From Sorghum bicolor (Eukaryota; Streptophyta; Magnoliopsida; Poales; Poaceae), in NCBI RefSeq assembly GCF_000003195.3, contig NC_012873.2, positions 44,971,061 to 45,035,060 of the forward strand: DNA of 64,000 bases, given 5' to 3'. Numbering within the stretch: the first letter of the stretch is position 1; each line of letters opens with the position of its first letter. Shown one piece after another: positions 35,154 to 45,783 of this stretch. The notes under the pieces are model-generated. The model did not search any database, had not been told where the DNA came from, and was given only the letters and a program-made list of their open reading frames with translations. The translations under genes and the position numbers were made by a program.

Positions 35154-36068
35154 ATGGCAGAAGGAGTTTGGACCAGCAGTTACTATCTAAGTGTAGAAGG
35201 CTTTCCCAAGCTCTTGTATGCTACCATGCAGAAACTTGGAATCAAAGATCGCCCAGAATATGAAGGCCGAGAATATGAAGAGCATGAGACCGAGTGGTGT
35301 GAAGTTACCGTCTATATTGGGAAAAGTGAGGACTTCCCTAACATAGCCGAAGCTTGGAGTATGAATGCGACTGGATTTCGGTTTGCAGATACATATCAAG
35401 CCGTCGCCCGCAAAGCCATGAGGTACCTATGCCAGATCTACGAGAAGCCCATCACTCGTACACCCATGAGGTTCTTTCCACCCAACAAAAAAGATCGACC
35501 AGTTTGGAGGACCCGCATGGAGCTCTTGCAAGGACGCTACTCACTTGAAGATGACCCAATTGTGGTATTCATGACCACATACCTTCTTGCTCTAGATAAG
35601 CAATATGATGAGCAGGCCTCAGAGTTAAGAAAGTGCATCCATCGTGCGGAGGAAGCTGAGATCATAGTTAGAAAGCTCCATGTGCAGCTTGCGGAAGCTC
35701 AGGCCCAAGCAGCTGTAGCCGAGAGTCGTGAAACTACCATTGCTGAAGTCTTGAAGGTAGCTGAAGACCGCCATGCTCAGGAGTTGAAGGATGCCTACCT
35801 TATCACCAGGATCAAAAGAAAGATGTTAGCAGAGGAAGACCAAGAGCCCATAGTCCTAAAAGGTATCCCAATCATGTCCCTAAAAACCAAAAGAAAGATG
35901 GATATAGAAGGGCCATCAGCTCCCCCACCCACAGAAGCCTCTCATGAAGCTTTAGAGTTGGAGTCCACTAAGGAAGAAGGATTTCCCCTCCTCACCCAGC
36001 CACCACCAAAAGAAGATGGTGACCCACCTCTTAATCCAAAGGAAGAACCACAGATGCCAGAAGCATGA
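35154..36068 (+). CDS. Element A ORF1, upstream of gag
   Basis: 304 residues, open. The ATG at 35154 lies in the 3' copy of the GATGG target duplication of element B, and the 5' copy also carries ATG (12917), so B landed on the start codon. Domains seen: an N-terminal region with WTSSYYLSVEGFPKLLYATMQKLGI and EWCEVTVYIGKSEDFPNIAEAW; a central Ala/Glu coiled coil (about 160-230); a Pro/Glu-rich C-terminus (PPPTEASHEALELE, PPPKEDGDPPL). I do not recognise the family. Its position parallels ORF1 of element C and both have coiled coil plus acidic tail, but no clear sequence match can be claimed by eye. With B inserted, the LTR transcript leader is separated from this frame by 22 kb. Confidence 0.7.
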   Translation: MAEGVWTSSYYLSVEGFPKLLYATMQKLGIKDRPEYEGREYEEHETEWCEVTVYIGKSEDFPNIAEAWSMNATGFRFADTYQAVARKAMRYLCQIYEKPITRTPMRFFPPNKKDRPVWRTRMELLQGRYSLEDDPIVVFMTTYLLALDKQYDEQASELRKCIHRAEEAEIIVRKLHVQLAEAQAQAAVAESRETTIAEVLKVAEDRHAQELKDAYLITRIKRKMLAEEDQEPIVLKGIPIMSLKTKRKMDIEGPSAPPPTEASHEALELESTKEEGFPLLTQPPPKEDGDPPLNPKEEPQMPEA

Positions 36069-36433
36069 TCCACCTCAACACCAAGGGAATGAAGTCGTTC
36101 CGTCCGAAGAAGTTGAAGATTAGTATCACTTAGTTCCTCCTTATGTCTTGGGGAAGTGAAGTTTACTTCACTTTTGTTCAACCCCCCAAAGTAGATGAAT
36201 CGTATTGTAGTACGCTTATTTCCTCTACTACTATGTTGTAAACCGCCCTCTTATTCAAAATATATATTTGTGCTTGTTGGTTGTGCTAAATAATTGAGTG
36301 CTCTATGTTGTTCTCTTACGGGATAGCAAGTCTTAAAACTTGCACCTTTTTAAAATATAACGCCTTAACAAAAAAAACAACATCACTCAATAGATCTAAC
36401 CCTTATCTAATGCTTTCCCATCTTAACCAACAG

Positions 36434-38179
36434 ATGCCTCCTAAACCAGCTACCCGCTCTCAACCAACTGGTCGTGCAGCTAGTAGACAAAGCCAAAATC
36501 CAAATGGAAGTCAAGCCAATGCAAATGTGGATGGTATTCATGAAGATGAAGTGAGTCAGACTAGGAACCATAATGAAGGAGATGACTTTCCCCCTCCTCC
36601 AGTAGTTGACTTAGCACAAGTCATGGCAACTTAGACTCGCCTTCTAGAGACCTTGGCTCAAGGCATGAACCGCCCTAGGAACAACCGTGGAGCTGGAGTC
36701 CAAGACAAGATGACTGAGTTCATGAGGCTTAAGCCACCCACCTTTACTGGATCTGACAACCCCATGGAAGCAGATGATTGGCTTAAGGTGATTGAAAGGA
36801 AGTTGGACACAATCCACTGCGATGGAAGGGATAGAGTTCTGCTAGCATCTCATCAGCTGACAGGAATTGCCCTTTCTTGGTGGGAAGCCTATAGTGGAGC
36901 TGTGGACAATGCCAACACGATCACATGGGAAGAATTTGTGGACGAATTCCGTCGCTACCACATTCTCGACGGGATCATGAAGCTGAAGGCTGATGAATTT
37001 CGCAACTTGAAGCAAGGAAATAAAACTCTGAGTGAATACATCTTCCAATTCACTGAGTTGTCTCGCTATGCCCCAGAATTGGTCAACACTGATGCCAAGA
37101 AGCAGACAAAGTTCATAGAAGGATTGACCTGTGAGCTTAAAACCCTCATGACCCCACAGATCTATCCAGACTTCAACATATTGATGAACAGGACCATTCT
37201 GACTGATGTGGCCAAGACCGAAGAAAGGAAAGAAAACAAGCGCAAGTTTCTAAAGCGCAAGGTTCAAGATGGTGCTAGATCCCAGAGGCTGAAAACCTTT
37301 AGCCAACCAAGCCAGCGGACTCAATCCCCAATGCAGTTTTGCTCTCCTCCTAGTGTCTCCAATAACCAAATGCAGTCATCATATCAGCCCAAGACAACAT
37401 ATCAGAATCAAACTTATGGCAAGACTCAACAGAACAGCACTGGTCAAGTCACAAACAATGTTAGGACTTGCTTTAATTGCCATGAGACTGGACACTATAT
37501 TGCCAACTGTCCCTACAAGAACAACACACCAGCAGTATCCACTCAGTCCCACACAGTTAATGGACCAAGACCTGCAGTGTCTGGAGTCAACCGTGGTTTC
37601 CCTCGCAACAATAGCAACACCAACAATAATAGCCAGATGATGAAGCAACCTCAACAATCCTATGGTAGAGCCCGTGTCAACCATATTCATGCTCAGGATG
37701 CTCAGACTGCTTCAGGAGTGGTACTTGGTGAGTTCTTAGTCAATTCAGTACTTGCAACAGTATTATTTGATTCTAGAGCATCACATTCCTTCATATCATC
37801 AAGTTTTGTTGAGAAGCATCAAATACCCACAGTGCTACTAAAGTTACCCCTAATAACCTGAACACCTGGGTGTGACATCAAATGTCATCTAGGATGTTCA
37901 AATGTAAGGATCATTCTAAGTGGGGTAGTTTTCTTAGCGGACTTAGTAGTGCTCAAGTCCAAAGGAATAGATGTTATCCTTGGAATGGATTGGTTAACCA
38001 GACACGATGGAATTATTAGTTGTGCAACCAAGGAAGTATCATTAGTTAACCATGAAGGGATTAAAGTGAAATGCCAAACCTGAGGGTCTAAAGTTAATCC
38101 AATGGTCTTCAACTTGGATGCAAGGACCATAGAGGGAGTACCAATAGTGTAAGAATACCCTGATGTATCTCCTGAGGAA
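36434..38179 (+). pseudogene. Element A gag and protease, decayed
   Basis: ATG 36434 (MPPKPATRSQPTG). In-frame stops: TAG 36632-36634, TGA 37859-37861, TGA 38081-38083, TAA 38150-38152; the frame is otherwise continuous up to the element D insertion at 38179. Capsid domain around 36720-37130 (EADDWLKVIERKLD, LTGIALSWWEAY, WEEFVDEFRRYHI). CCHC zinc knuckle CFNCHETGHYIANC at about 37469. Protease active site reads LFDSRASHSF, with Arg in place of the Gly of DSGA, probably inactive. The next part (GIDVILGMDWLTRHD) is standard protease sequence. At least the first and last stops look like C to T changes in glutamine codons. Confidence 0.85.
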
Positions 38180-39767
38180 TGTTGACGGTGGATATACCAT
38201 AGAAATCCACATACAAAACACCGTCAACATGCCTCGGTTGCAAGGGGAAACGACATGACATGAACATATTTTATCCATAACTAGTTCCACTTGTACTCTT
38301 AGCTTGTTTATGCAGGAACAACAAATTCAAGACATTATTTGACAAAGCCAACATCAGAATCATCAAGAGGAGATCGAGGGGACAACAGGTGACACCCTGG
38401 GCCCACAGGGAGGGGGTCGCCCGACCCCTCTTTGGTGGGACCCAGGTGTGCCACCTAGTCCACCGACATAAGGGACCCCTGTGGACACTGCTGGTGGGCC
38501 CAGAGGCCCAGAAGTGGGGTCGCCCGACCCCACATCAAAGGCGGTTCCAGGGTCGGTGGCCTCCCACCGACCTTCCCCACATGTCCCACATGTTGATTTG
38601 CCCCTGCCGTTGATCAAATGGCGGTTGTGAGGTCGGTTTGATCCAAGGGTGGAGAGAAGATGTCACGCGGATCGATGACGTGGCGATGGAGTAACCCCTA
38701 CTCCATCTCCCTCTATAAAAGGCAGCCTCCATCCTTCATTTCAAGTGTGCAATTCCAAGGCCAAGTGCATTACAAGTTCCAAGCATACAAGTAGAGTAGT
38801 AGTTAGTCTAGAGTGGGAGTTAGAGTCGAGTCGAGCGAAGCTCGGGGTCTCCGGAGTCGTCTTCTGGAGAGTCTGGTATAGCTCTTGTACCTTTCTACTT
38901 TTGTAAGACTTTCCTTTTATTAATATATTATTCTTACTTTACTTTACTGAGTTCTTACTTAGTGCAAGTCTTTTAGTCTTGTTGTGCATTTACTTTAGTA
39001 ATATAGTTGTCTTAGTGAAGTTAGTGACCTGTAACCACTCCTGTGTGTGCATCATCGTCCTATCTTGTATAGGAGCTCTAGCTAGCTGCAACTAGTTAGC
39101 GTTGTAGGATTAAGTGTGAGCGTGGTGCTCATACTTAAGATTACCTTTGATTACCGCTGGCTTGAACGAAAAGTAGGAGCGCACTCCCTAGTAGGTGACA
39201 GATCGTGGGCGGCATTAGGTTCTCCTCACGTACAGGCTAGTTCTTAAAAGGTAAGGCGTCCATAAGCCCAATAGTCGCTTTCGGTAAGGGGTTAGGTGAA
39301 AAACCTTCTAAGCGTCTTACCAGCTCGGCTATCCCTCGCACACAGTTAGTAAGGCTCTAGCGTAGTTAAGGCAATTATCTATTAAAGTGAGTCACAGAAG
39401 TCAAGTTAGATACATAGGAGTCCTTTACTCACTCGTTGTCCTCCCACCTAGCTAACTCTACCATTTACCTTTAGCATAGGACCTTGGATTCACCACTACC
39501 CTTCCTATTCGTTATTTACCACCCTTATTCACTAGTTGATACTAGATAACTCAAGGAATCTCATTCCCCTTTTTTTTGTTAAACACACTTAGCCGCTTTC
39601 CCTTGGGAAAATATAAATTACGATACCTTGGAATACTCCTGGGTGAAGTGCTACAGCGGTACATTCTGTGCGCTTGCGGAATTATCCAATAGTAAATAGA
39701 GTTACCCTACCAGGGCACTTCTGGCGCCGTCGCCGATATCCGGTGGTTGCGTTAAGAAGTGTCAACA
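38180..39767 (+). repeat. 5' LTR of element D
   Basis: TGTTGACGGTGG...AAGTGTCAACA. I see three substitutions against the 3' LTR (~0.2%). TATAAAA at 38714-38720. Palindromes at 38412-38428 and 38515-38534 lie upstream of it. Near the 3' end, TGGCGCCGTCGCC (about 39722) is a degenerate copy of the primer-binding site inside the LTR. Confidence 0.92.
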
Positions 39768-39775
39768 AGCATTTC

Positions 39776-39793
39776 TGGCGCCGTTGCCGGGGA
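39776..39793 (+). promoter_or_regulatory. Primer-binding site of element D (Asp tRNA)
   Basis: TGGCGCCGTTGCCGGGGA, identical to that of element B, 8 bases after the LTR. Confidence 0.85.
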
Positions 39794-39910
39794 CAGCGTC
39801 TGTCTAAGAGTTTTAACAAAAAGAGAATCCAGAGTTTGCTAGTTATCAAGTAGTGATAGGGATAACCCATCACTTGTCTTGTCTTCCTTTATTGTGAAGC
39901 CTGACAGTGT

Positions 39911-41974
39911 ATGAGCGGTTTCCAATTGCCGTCAAACTTCGTTGAAGATCCTGAGCAACTGTTGAGGAGAACTAGACGTCGTCAAGTTCCACCTCAAAGG
40001 TTCATCTCGAACCTGAATCCGTTAGAGGAAGGAGTATCTGCACCGGTTATCAAAGAAGCTATGGCCCAGAAGACCATCTCTGAGTACTCTGCGCCGTCGG
40101 CTGACAATGTCGCCACGGGTCCGCAGCTTAACTTGGGGGATGCGACTTTTGAGTTGAAGCCTGCGCTTATCAATATGGTGCAAGCTAATCCCTTCTGTGG
40201 AAAGCCACACGAGGATGCCAATGCCCATCTCCAACACTTCTTGGAGGTGTGCGGCACCTTCACCATCAAGAATGTCGCCGCAGACGCCATCCGTCTTCGC
40301 CTCTTCCCATTCTCATTATTGGGGAAGGCGAAGCAATGGTTCTACGCCAACAAGGGTGAAGTGACCACGTGGGAGAGGTGTGCCAATGCATTTCTCAAGA
40401 AGTTCTTTCCGATGGGCAAGACCAGCGCCCTTCGTGGAATGATTTCCAGCTTCCAACAGCAAGCAGATGAGACGATTCCCGAAGCATGGGAACGTCTGCA
40501 GGAGTACATTCGCGCCTGTCCTCATCATGGGATAGAGGAGTGGCTCCTAATCCAAGGTTTCTACCATGGCCTGACCGGTTTGGCCCGTAGTCACCTTGAT
40601 GCTGCCGCTGGAGGAGCATTCTTGCAACACAATGTCAAGGATGCCAAGGACCTCATTGAAAAGATGGTTATAAACCAAGGATGGAATGAGGAACGCCTCC
40701 AACCCAAGAGAAGAGGTGTCCATGCCTTGAATGAGGTGGACATGCTCTCTGCTAAGATGGACCTCTTAATGAAGAAGATGGAAGAAATTTCCAAGCAAGA
40801 GACCATTCAACCTTACGCCACTGCACGGGCCATTGAATCTGATTCATGGTGCGAAGTGTGCGGAGGAGATGATCATTCGGGAAACAATTGTCCCGAAACA
40901 AAGGAGGAAGTGAGCTTCATCAACAACAACAACAATGGGTACCGGCCCCAACAACAGCAATGGAACTCGCGCCCCTTCTACCAAGGTAATCAAGGTAATG
41001 GTTACAATCAAAATTTCAATAATTCTTTTGGTAACCAACCTTCTCTTAGAGATCTTGTCTTAGGCCAATCTAAAATCAATGATAGCATTAACAAGAAAAT
41101 GATGGCTAATGATAAGATCCTTGAAAACTTAAGTGAAAAGTTGGATAGCTTTAACTCTGCTATGAAAAATCAGTTGAGCTTTAACAAAATGCTAGAAACA
41201 CAATTAGCTCAATTAGCAGCAGCTGTCCCATCCTTCGAGCAAGGTAAGATCCCAGGGAAACCTGAGGACCCAATTGAAGGAGTTAAACTAGTTACTACGA
41301 GGTTCGGTAAGCCTCCGGTACAATCCAACTGGAGCTATCTTCTGGATTCGCCCTTCATCACCAAGAAGGACGACCCAGGCCTGCCGACCATCACCTGTGA
41401 GATCGGACCGCAAATCTTCCACAACGCCTTCTGCGACCTTGGATCGGGTGTCAACATCATGGCCAAGGTAACTTATGATAATTTGCTAGGGGGGCCTTTG
41501 CACCCCACATTTGTTCGTTTGCAGATGGCAGATCAGACGATCAGGTTCCCTGAGGGGTTGGCAAGGGACATACTGGTAAAAGTTCAAGACGACTACGTCC
41601 CTGCCGACTTCATCATTCTAGATATGGGATCCAATAATGATGTCTCGATCATCTTGGGAAGGCCATTCCTCAACACGGTCAATGCAGTCATCTATGTGGG
41701 GTCCGGCCAGATTCACCTCCAATTCCCAGGATGGAAGGTAAAATGTCCATTCAATGGTTATAAAGCTAACATGCAGGTGAAGGACAAAGAACCTCCGACT
41801 AAGCCTCGCCACATCCGACGCCGAAGGGACAAGAGAGGTAAGTCGGCCAAAAGGGCCGAAAAGAAAGAAGAGGAACCCGCTGAACCAAAAATCAATACCA
41901 AGCAAGTATGGCGGGAGAAAGAGGTGCAATCAAGGTCCACGTCTCCGGGACCATCTGATGCACCCGAAGAATGA
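39911..41974 (+). CDS. Element D gag-protease
   Basis: 687 residues from ATG 39911 to TGA, no interruption. Capsid domain at about residues 95-235 (HLQHFLEVCGTF, IRLRLFPFSLLGKAKQWFYAN, WERCANAFLKKFFPMGKTSALR, GFYHGLTG). A CCHC knuckle CEVCGGDDHSGNNC at about 315-328. Asn/Gln-rich linker. A retropepsin-like domain from about 495: active site CDLGSGVNIM (family usually DLGA), then PADFIILDMGSNNDVSIILGRPFLNTVNAVI. The C-terminus is Lys/Glu-rich. It would make and process the particle shell; the DLGS change may or may not keep activity. Reverse transcriptase should follow here in an autonomous Athila but is absent. Confidence 0.88.
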   Translation: MSGFQLPSNFVEDPEQLLRRTRRRQVPPQRFISNLNPLEEGVSAPVIKEAMAQKTISEYSAPSADNVATGPQLNLGDATFELKPALINMVQANPFCGKPHEDANAHLQHFLEVCGTFTIKNVAADAIRLRLFPFSLLGKAKQWFYANKGEVTTWERCANAFLKKFFPMGKTSALRGMISSFQQQADETIPEAWERLQEYIRACPHHGIEEWLLIQGFYHGLTGLARSHLDAAAGGAFLQHNVKDAKDLIEKMVINQGWNEERLQPKRRGVHALNEVDMLSAKMDLLMKKMEEISKQETIQPYATARAIESDSWCEVCGGDDHSGNNCPETKEEVSFINNNNNGYRPQQQQWNSRPFYQGNQGNGYNQNFNNSFGNQPSLRDLVLGQSKINDSINKKMMANDKILENLSEKLDSFNSAMKNQLSFNKMLETQLAQLAAAVPSFEQGKIPGKPEDPIEGVKLVTTRFGKPPVQSNWSYLLDSPFITKKDDPGLPTITCEIGPQIFHNAFCDLGSGVNIMAKVTYDNLLGGPLHPTFVRLQMADQTIRFPEGLARDILVKVQDDYVPADFIILDMGSNNDVSIILGRPFLNTVNAVIYVGSGQIHLQFPGWKVKCPFNGYKANMQVKDKEPPTKPRHIRRRRDKRGKSAKRAEKKEEEPAEPKINTKQVWREKEVQSRSTSPGPSDAPEE

Positions 41975-42205
41975 ACAAGATGGAGAGGTCCTGCTCTACG
42001 GACCTAAAACATGGAGCCCTTGCTGATAAGGTAAATCAGTAGTTATCCCATATTTATTTTCTGCATTTCAATTTCTACTATTCACTTTTCAATTGCATTC
42101 TTACTTTGAATTTTGCATATCTTATTTCGACAAAATGTTTAGCCATAATAAATAAAATCTTGAGAATAACTTGTCATAAAAATTTGAGCTGCTGGAACTC
42201 CCAAA
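41975..42205. other. Element D spacer after gag-protease
   Basis: AT-rich, no gene. It occupies the place where reverse transcriptase would start in an autonomous element, and no remnant of it is visible. Confidence 0.5.
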
Positions 42206-42830
42206 GGGGGGTCGCCCGACCCCACCTTGGGGCCCACTTCACCACATTTCAACCTTGCTAGTCATAGAGGTTCCAACCCAGCACTTGGATGCTCTGGGAG
42301 CTCCAATGTGGGGGTCGGCCGACCCCCATATTGGCCCCACTTGCCTCCTGCTGGCCACCATTTGAATCACAATGGAGTCCTATGCTTGTAACACTAGCTA
42401 AAGTTTGAAAAAGAGTGGTCCCTTGATCCTTTACTTTAGTCATAAGATGCTCCTTTCATCTTTGATTCTTTTGGGACCACTCCACTAGCTCAAATTCTGC
42501 AAAGTGGTCACCTAGGCATGCTTGAGTGCTCCCATAGTCCATAGGAATCACTTTAGACATGTCTCCACTTTTGCCATTCATCTTTTACCTTTCACAAAGC
42601 ACTAAAACAGGGAATCTCAGAAACAATTTGAAAACTTTTGGTCCACACCTAGCCTTTACTTTTCCGGACAATCAATGACACAATGTTTAAAGTGGAGGAG
42701 GGGCTAGGATGGGGGTCGGCCGACCCCCATTTTGGACCATCTCTGCAAAATCTTGAAAGCATGCAGAATGGTTCCCTGTATAAAGCTAAACTCAAATTCA
42801 AAGTGCTTCTAGGGGGGGTCTGCCGACCCC
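42206..42830. repeat. Cluster of GGGGTCG-NN-CGACCCC palindromes in element D
   Basis: Four units: 42206-42223, 42310-42327, 42711-42728 and 42814-42830 (centres GCCCG, GGCCG, GGCCG, TGCCG). The flanks are also related: each is followed by a short A/T stretch such as CATATTGG or CATTTTGG, and three then by a GGNCCAC-like block. Two more units lie in each LTR (38412-38428, 38515-38534; 46054-46070, 46156-46175). No coding sense; candidate regulatory or structural repeats. Confidence 0.75.
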
Positions 42831-42864
42831 TATATTGTGGGTCCACTACTTGCCCTTCTCCCCC

Positions 42865-42872
42865 TATAAATA
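42865..42872 (+). promoter_or_regulatory. Candidate internal TATA box upstream of the element D second gene
   Basis: TATAAATA in CCCCTATAAATACCACAG, 35 bp after the last palindrome and 197 bp before ATG 43069. The sequence in between is C/T- and A-rich like a plant 5' leader. The arrangement palindrome, TATA box, leader copies that of the LTR. Confidence 0.5.
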
Positions 42873-43068
42873 CCACAGCATTGTGAGCTCAACTCCACAC
42901 CCAAAACCACCAGAACCATTTCGAGCTCACAATCCTTTCTCTTCTCTCTTTGTTACAAGCCATTTCTCAAGTTTAGTTTAGAAATAGTCATCAAAACAAA
43001 AACCCAAAAAGATTCCCCTTGCATAGTAGTAGTAGTAGGAGCTTGGTTTGCCTCACTTGTGTAGGAGG

Positions 43069-44388
43069 ATGAAGAAGCATATCTTCGGCAAGTTCAAGAA
43101 AGCAAAGGGTGAGAGCTCTTCTCAAGGCTCTCACCATGCTCATGGAAGGAAGGAAGAAGAAGGTTACCATGGGATGGTACCCTACGAGCCTCCATCAAGG
43201 ATGAGAGAGCCCGAGAGCGGCCTCATGTTAAGCCAAGAAGAGTTGCAAAGGTACTACATCATCCGAGAGGGTCTCTTCCTACACACTAGCATCATCGATC
43301 CGGACCTTTTGGCCCGCACAGGTATGGATGTTGAATTCGATAAGGTGTTTAGAGCAATTGGTTGGAGTAGTTTTTGGCAAGTGCCTGAATTTGGAAAAGA
43401 ATTGCTTGCTAAGGAATTTCTATGCACCCTAAAACTCACAAATAATGGAATATCTTTTCGCATGTGTGAGCAAGAACATCAATTAAATTGGAGTTTGCTA
43501 AACACTGCTTTAGGGTGTGAACATGAATGTGAACTTGATCTAGATCATGCCACTAGAATGTTCGATAAATTTAGATTCTGGAAAGCAATTTCTGGCTCTA
43601 ATGATTGTTCAAATCCTACTCCCATTGAAATCCATAATCCAACCTTGCGCTTTCTTCACTTCTGGATCATGTGCACTCTAGATCCTGGCATGGGAACTGA
43701 TACTTTAATTGATGATGAACTTAAAATTCTCTATGCCATGGTTAGTAAAATCAAGGTCTCCCCTGTGAAACTGCTAGTGAACTATTGGCTTAACTCTATT
43801 GAGTATGGGAAGCCCATCTATTTCACATCCTTTATTACTCGAATAGCCGATACTTTTGGATTACTTGAATCACATTATTTTGAAGACATTGGCTATGTTA
43901 GAGGAGTGGTAGATGAGAACTTCTTTATCAATGCTAACATGCTCATAAGAGATCCAAATGGTGAACTTAAAATGATTTATCCGGGCTATACAACCGAAAT
44001 TCCTCTCCCATGTGCGAGGTGCCGGTTGTATGGGGTCCGCACACTTACCATTAGACTAGCCCGAGTGGCAAGTCCAGATGTTGCAGGGACACGCAGGGTG
44101 ACAAGAAGGATGATGCAAGCCGCCCAGATGGAGCAAGGAGGATCCTCGCACCATGACGTTGAAGAGGGCGATGAAGCGATGTCAGTGGATGCTTCAGACT
44201 CCATGGGTCTACCTCCACAACGCACTCCACGCCCAAGGGACAGGGCTAGGCGTCACCAGCCCACAGGTATGGACAGTCTCATTAATGACATGGGCGAATT
44301 GCAGATTGGGCAAGAAACAACATTGCAACTGGCGTTACAAAACGGCCAACATATCCGACGTGTGCGAGAGGAAGACGCACAACGCTAG
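43069..44388 (+). CDS. Element D second gene, ATHILA ORF-1-like
   Basis: First ATG at 43069 (MKKHIFGKFKKAKGESS), 439 residues, open; upstream codons from 43048 lack an ATG. N-terminus basic, then a globular region with FDKVFRAIGWSSFWQVPEFGKELLAKEFLCTL, GISFRMCEQEHQLNWSLLNTALGC and RFLHFWIMCTL, then a polar tail (RRVTRRMMQAAQMEQGGSSHH and RQHQ-type charged repeats). The layout resembles the ATHILA ORF-1 family of Athila elements; this is by eye. It occupies the env-like position after the missing pol. No signal peptide or clear transmembrane segment was found, so an envelope role is not supported. Kept intact in a young non-autonomous element, it may be under selection or simply recent. Confidence 0.65.
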   Translation: MKKHIFGKFKKAKGESSSQGSHHAHGRKEEEGYHGMVPYEPPSRMREPESGLMLSQEELQRYYIIREGLFLHTSIIDPDLLARTGMDVEFDKVFRAIGWSSFWQVPEFGKELLAKEFLCTLKLTNNGISFRMCEQEHQLNWSLLNTALGCEHECELDLDHATRMFDKFRFWKAISGSNDCSNPTPIEIHNPTLRFLHFWIMCTLDPGMGTDTLIDDELKILYAMVSKIKVSPVKLLVNYWLNSIEYGKPIYFTSFITRIADTFGLLESHYFEDIGYVRGVVDENFFINANMLIRDPNGELKMIYPGYTTEIPLPCARCRLYGVRTLTIRLARVASPDVAGTRRVTRRMMQAAQMEQGGSSHHDVEEGDEAMSVDASDSMGLPPQRTPRPRDRARRHQPTGMDSLINDMGELQIGQETTLQLALQNGQHIRRVREEDAQR

Positions 44389-45783
44389 GCTGGATGGTAC
44401 CAAAATTTCCCGCCACCACAGTGAGCGAAGATCTAGCTTGGGGGAGATCCTCTCCCCCACTAAGGTAAGTATTCTATCCTATTTATTTTCATGCATTTTA
44501 TCATTCTTACTTAAAAAATAATAATAATAAATAAATATTTATTAGCATTTCCCTTTAGCATATATGCTTCATGTATGTTTATATCCCTCATGGAAATTAT
44601 GACTAGTTGCTTGTTAAATGTTTCTCTAGTGCCTAGTATACAACTTAGTATTTCTCTAAGTATGGATCACTTAGCTCACTTAAACTGCCATGAACCTAAA
44701 AACTTTGTGGGTTGCAAGTGCTAGAACTAAGTCTAAGTTGTTGTGGGACATGAGATAGTAAGACAAGAGCTACTATAATATTTTTCTAAGCATGCATGAT
44801 TATCAGAGATTTATTCTTAAAATGATCAAAACCTTAATTGTTCCTCAATGGTGATGAATTCCTACCACAGCCATATCTACTTTACATAATTGCAACCTTT
44901 CCACATAAGTTATTTGCTTTGTGTTGAGTGTCGTCAAGTCTTGTTGACCCTTGTTAAGAGACTTTTCATGCTCCTAAGATCAAGATCACGTACACACCAC
45001 ATATATATGCTGCTTCTACACTGGAAGTACGCAACCACATGTATTTCGCATCCACTAAATAGGTTGCTCCATACTCTAAATGTTAGAACATCTCTCTAAG
45101 CATTATTTGGTAAATGAGACATCAAAAGGCTAGGCAAAATGAAATAAAAAGATGGACATGTGCAAGTCCACAGAAAAAGAAAATTGAGCACATGAAAGCT
45201 CATATATAAAAAAAAAAGAAGAAAAAAATGCTAGCCATGTCTCAATACATAGAGAGTCTATCAAATAAAGGAGCAACCTAGTCCACCATATATCACACTT
45301 GCACATCTTGATCTGGGAGTATGACACTTCTCTTCAAGGATCCGAGCTTTGACTTCGCAATACATGCAAAGTAAGTATGCTATCTCCTTTCATCCCTACC
45401 TTGAACTCCACATAAGCCTTTTAGAAATAGGATGAAATAGAGAAGGCAACTCTTACCATATGCCTTGGTGAGGAATCATACACCATTTGAGTGACATGAG
45501 AGAACCATAAGAGGAACATTTAAGCTTTCTTTTGAAAATATCACAAAACCTCTGATATGAAACTTGCTAAGAATGAGAAAGTTAGTGCTCAAGTCAAACT
45601 GTTCTGTCTCTCAACCACCTAAGACAAAGGAAAAGCCATAAGCCCCATAAGGGACTAAGGTAATAGGGGTAAGTTTACATAGCTAAATTTTTCATGCAAA
45701 GAGAAGAACTTTGTTGTACACATGGTACTCTTGAAATGTGAACATAGTAACAATACCTGATCCACCGAGGCTAAGTTTGATTG
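44389..45783. other. Element D 3' non-coding region
   Basis: No gene. AGCTTGGGGGAG at 44435-44446 follows the stop of the second gene by 47 bp. The block at 44860-45030 is related to 32590-32790 of element B. Confidence 0.65.

Noticed and set aside
42206..42830. Palindromic cluster as a CRISPR-like array
   Set aside because: Irregular spacing (about 100, 400 and 100 bp), eukaryotic retroelement context and no leader or cas genes.
43069..44388. Second gene of element D as an envelope gene
   Set aside because: It has the env-like position, but no signal peptide, transmembrane segment or cysteine pattern of an envelope protein is visible.
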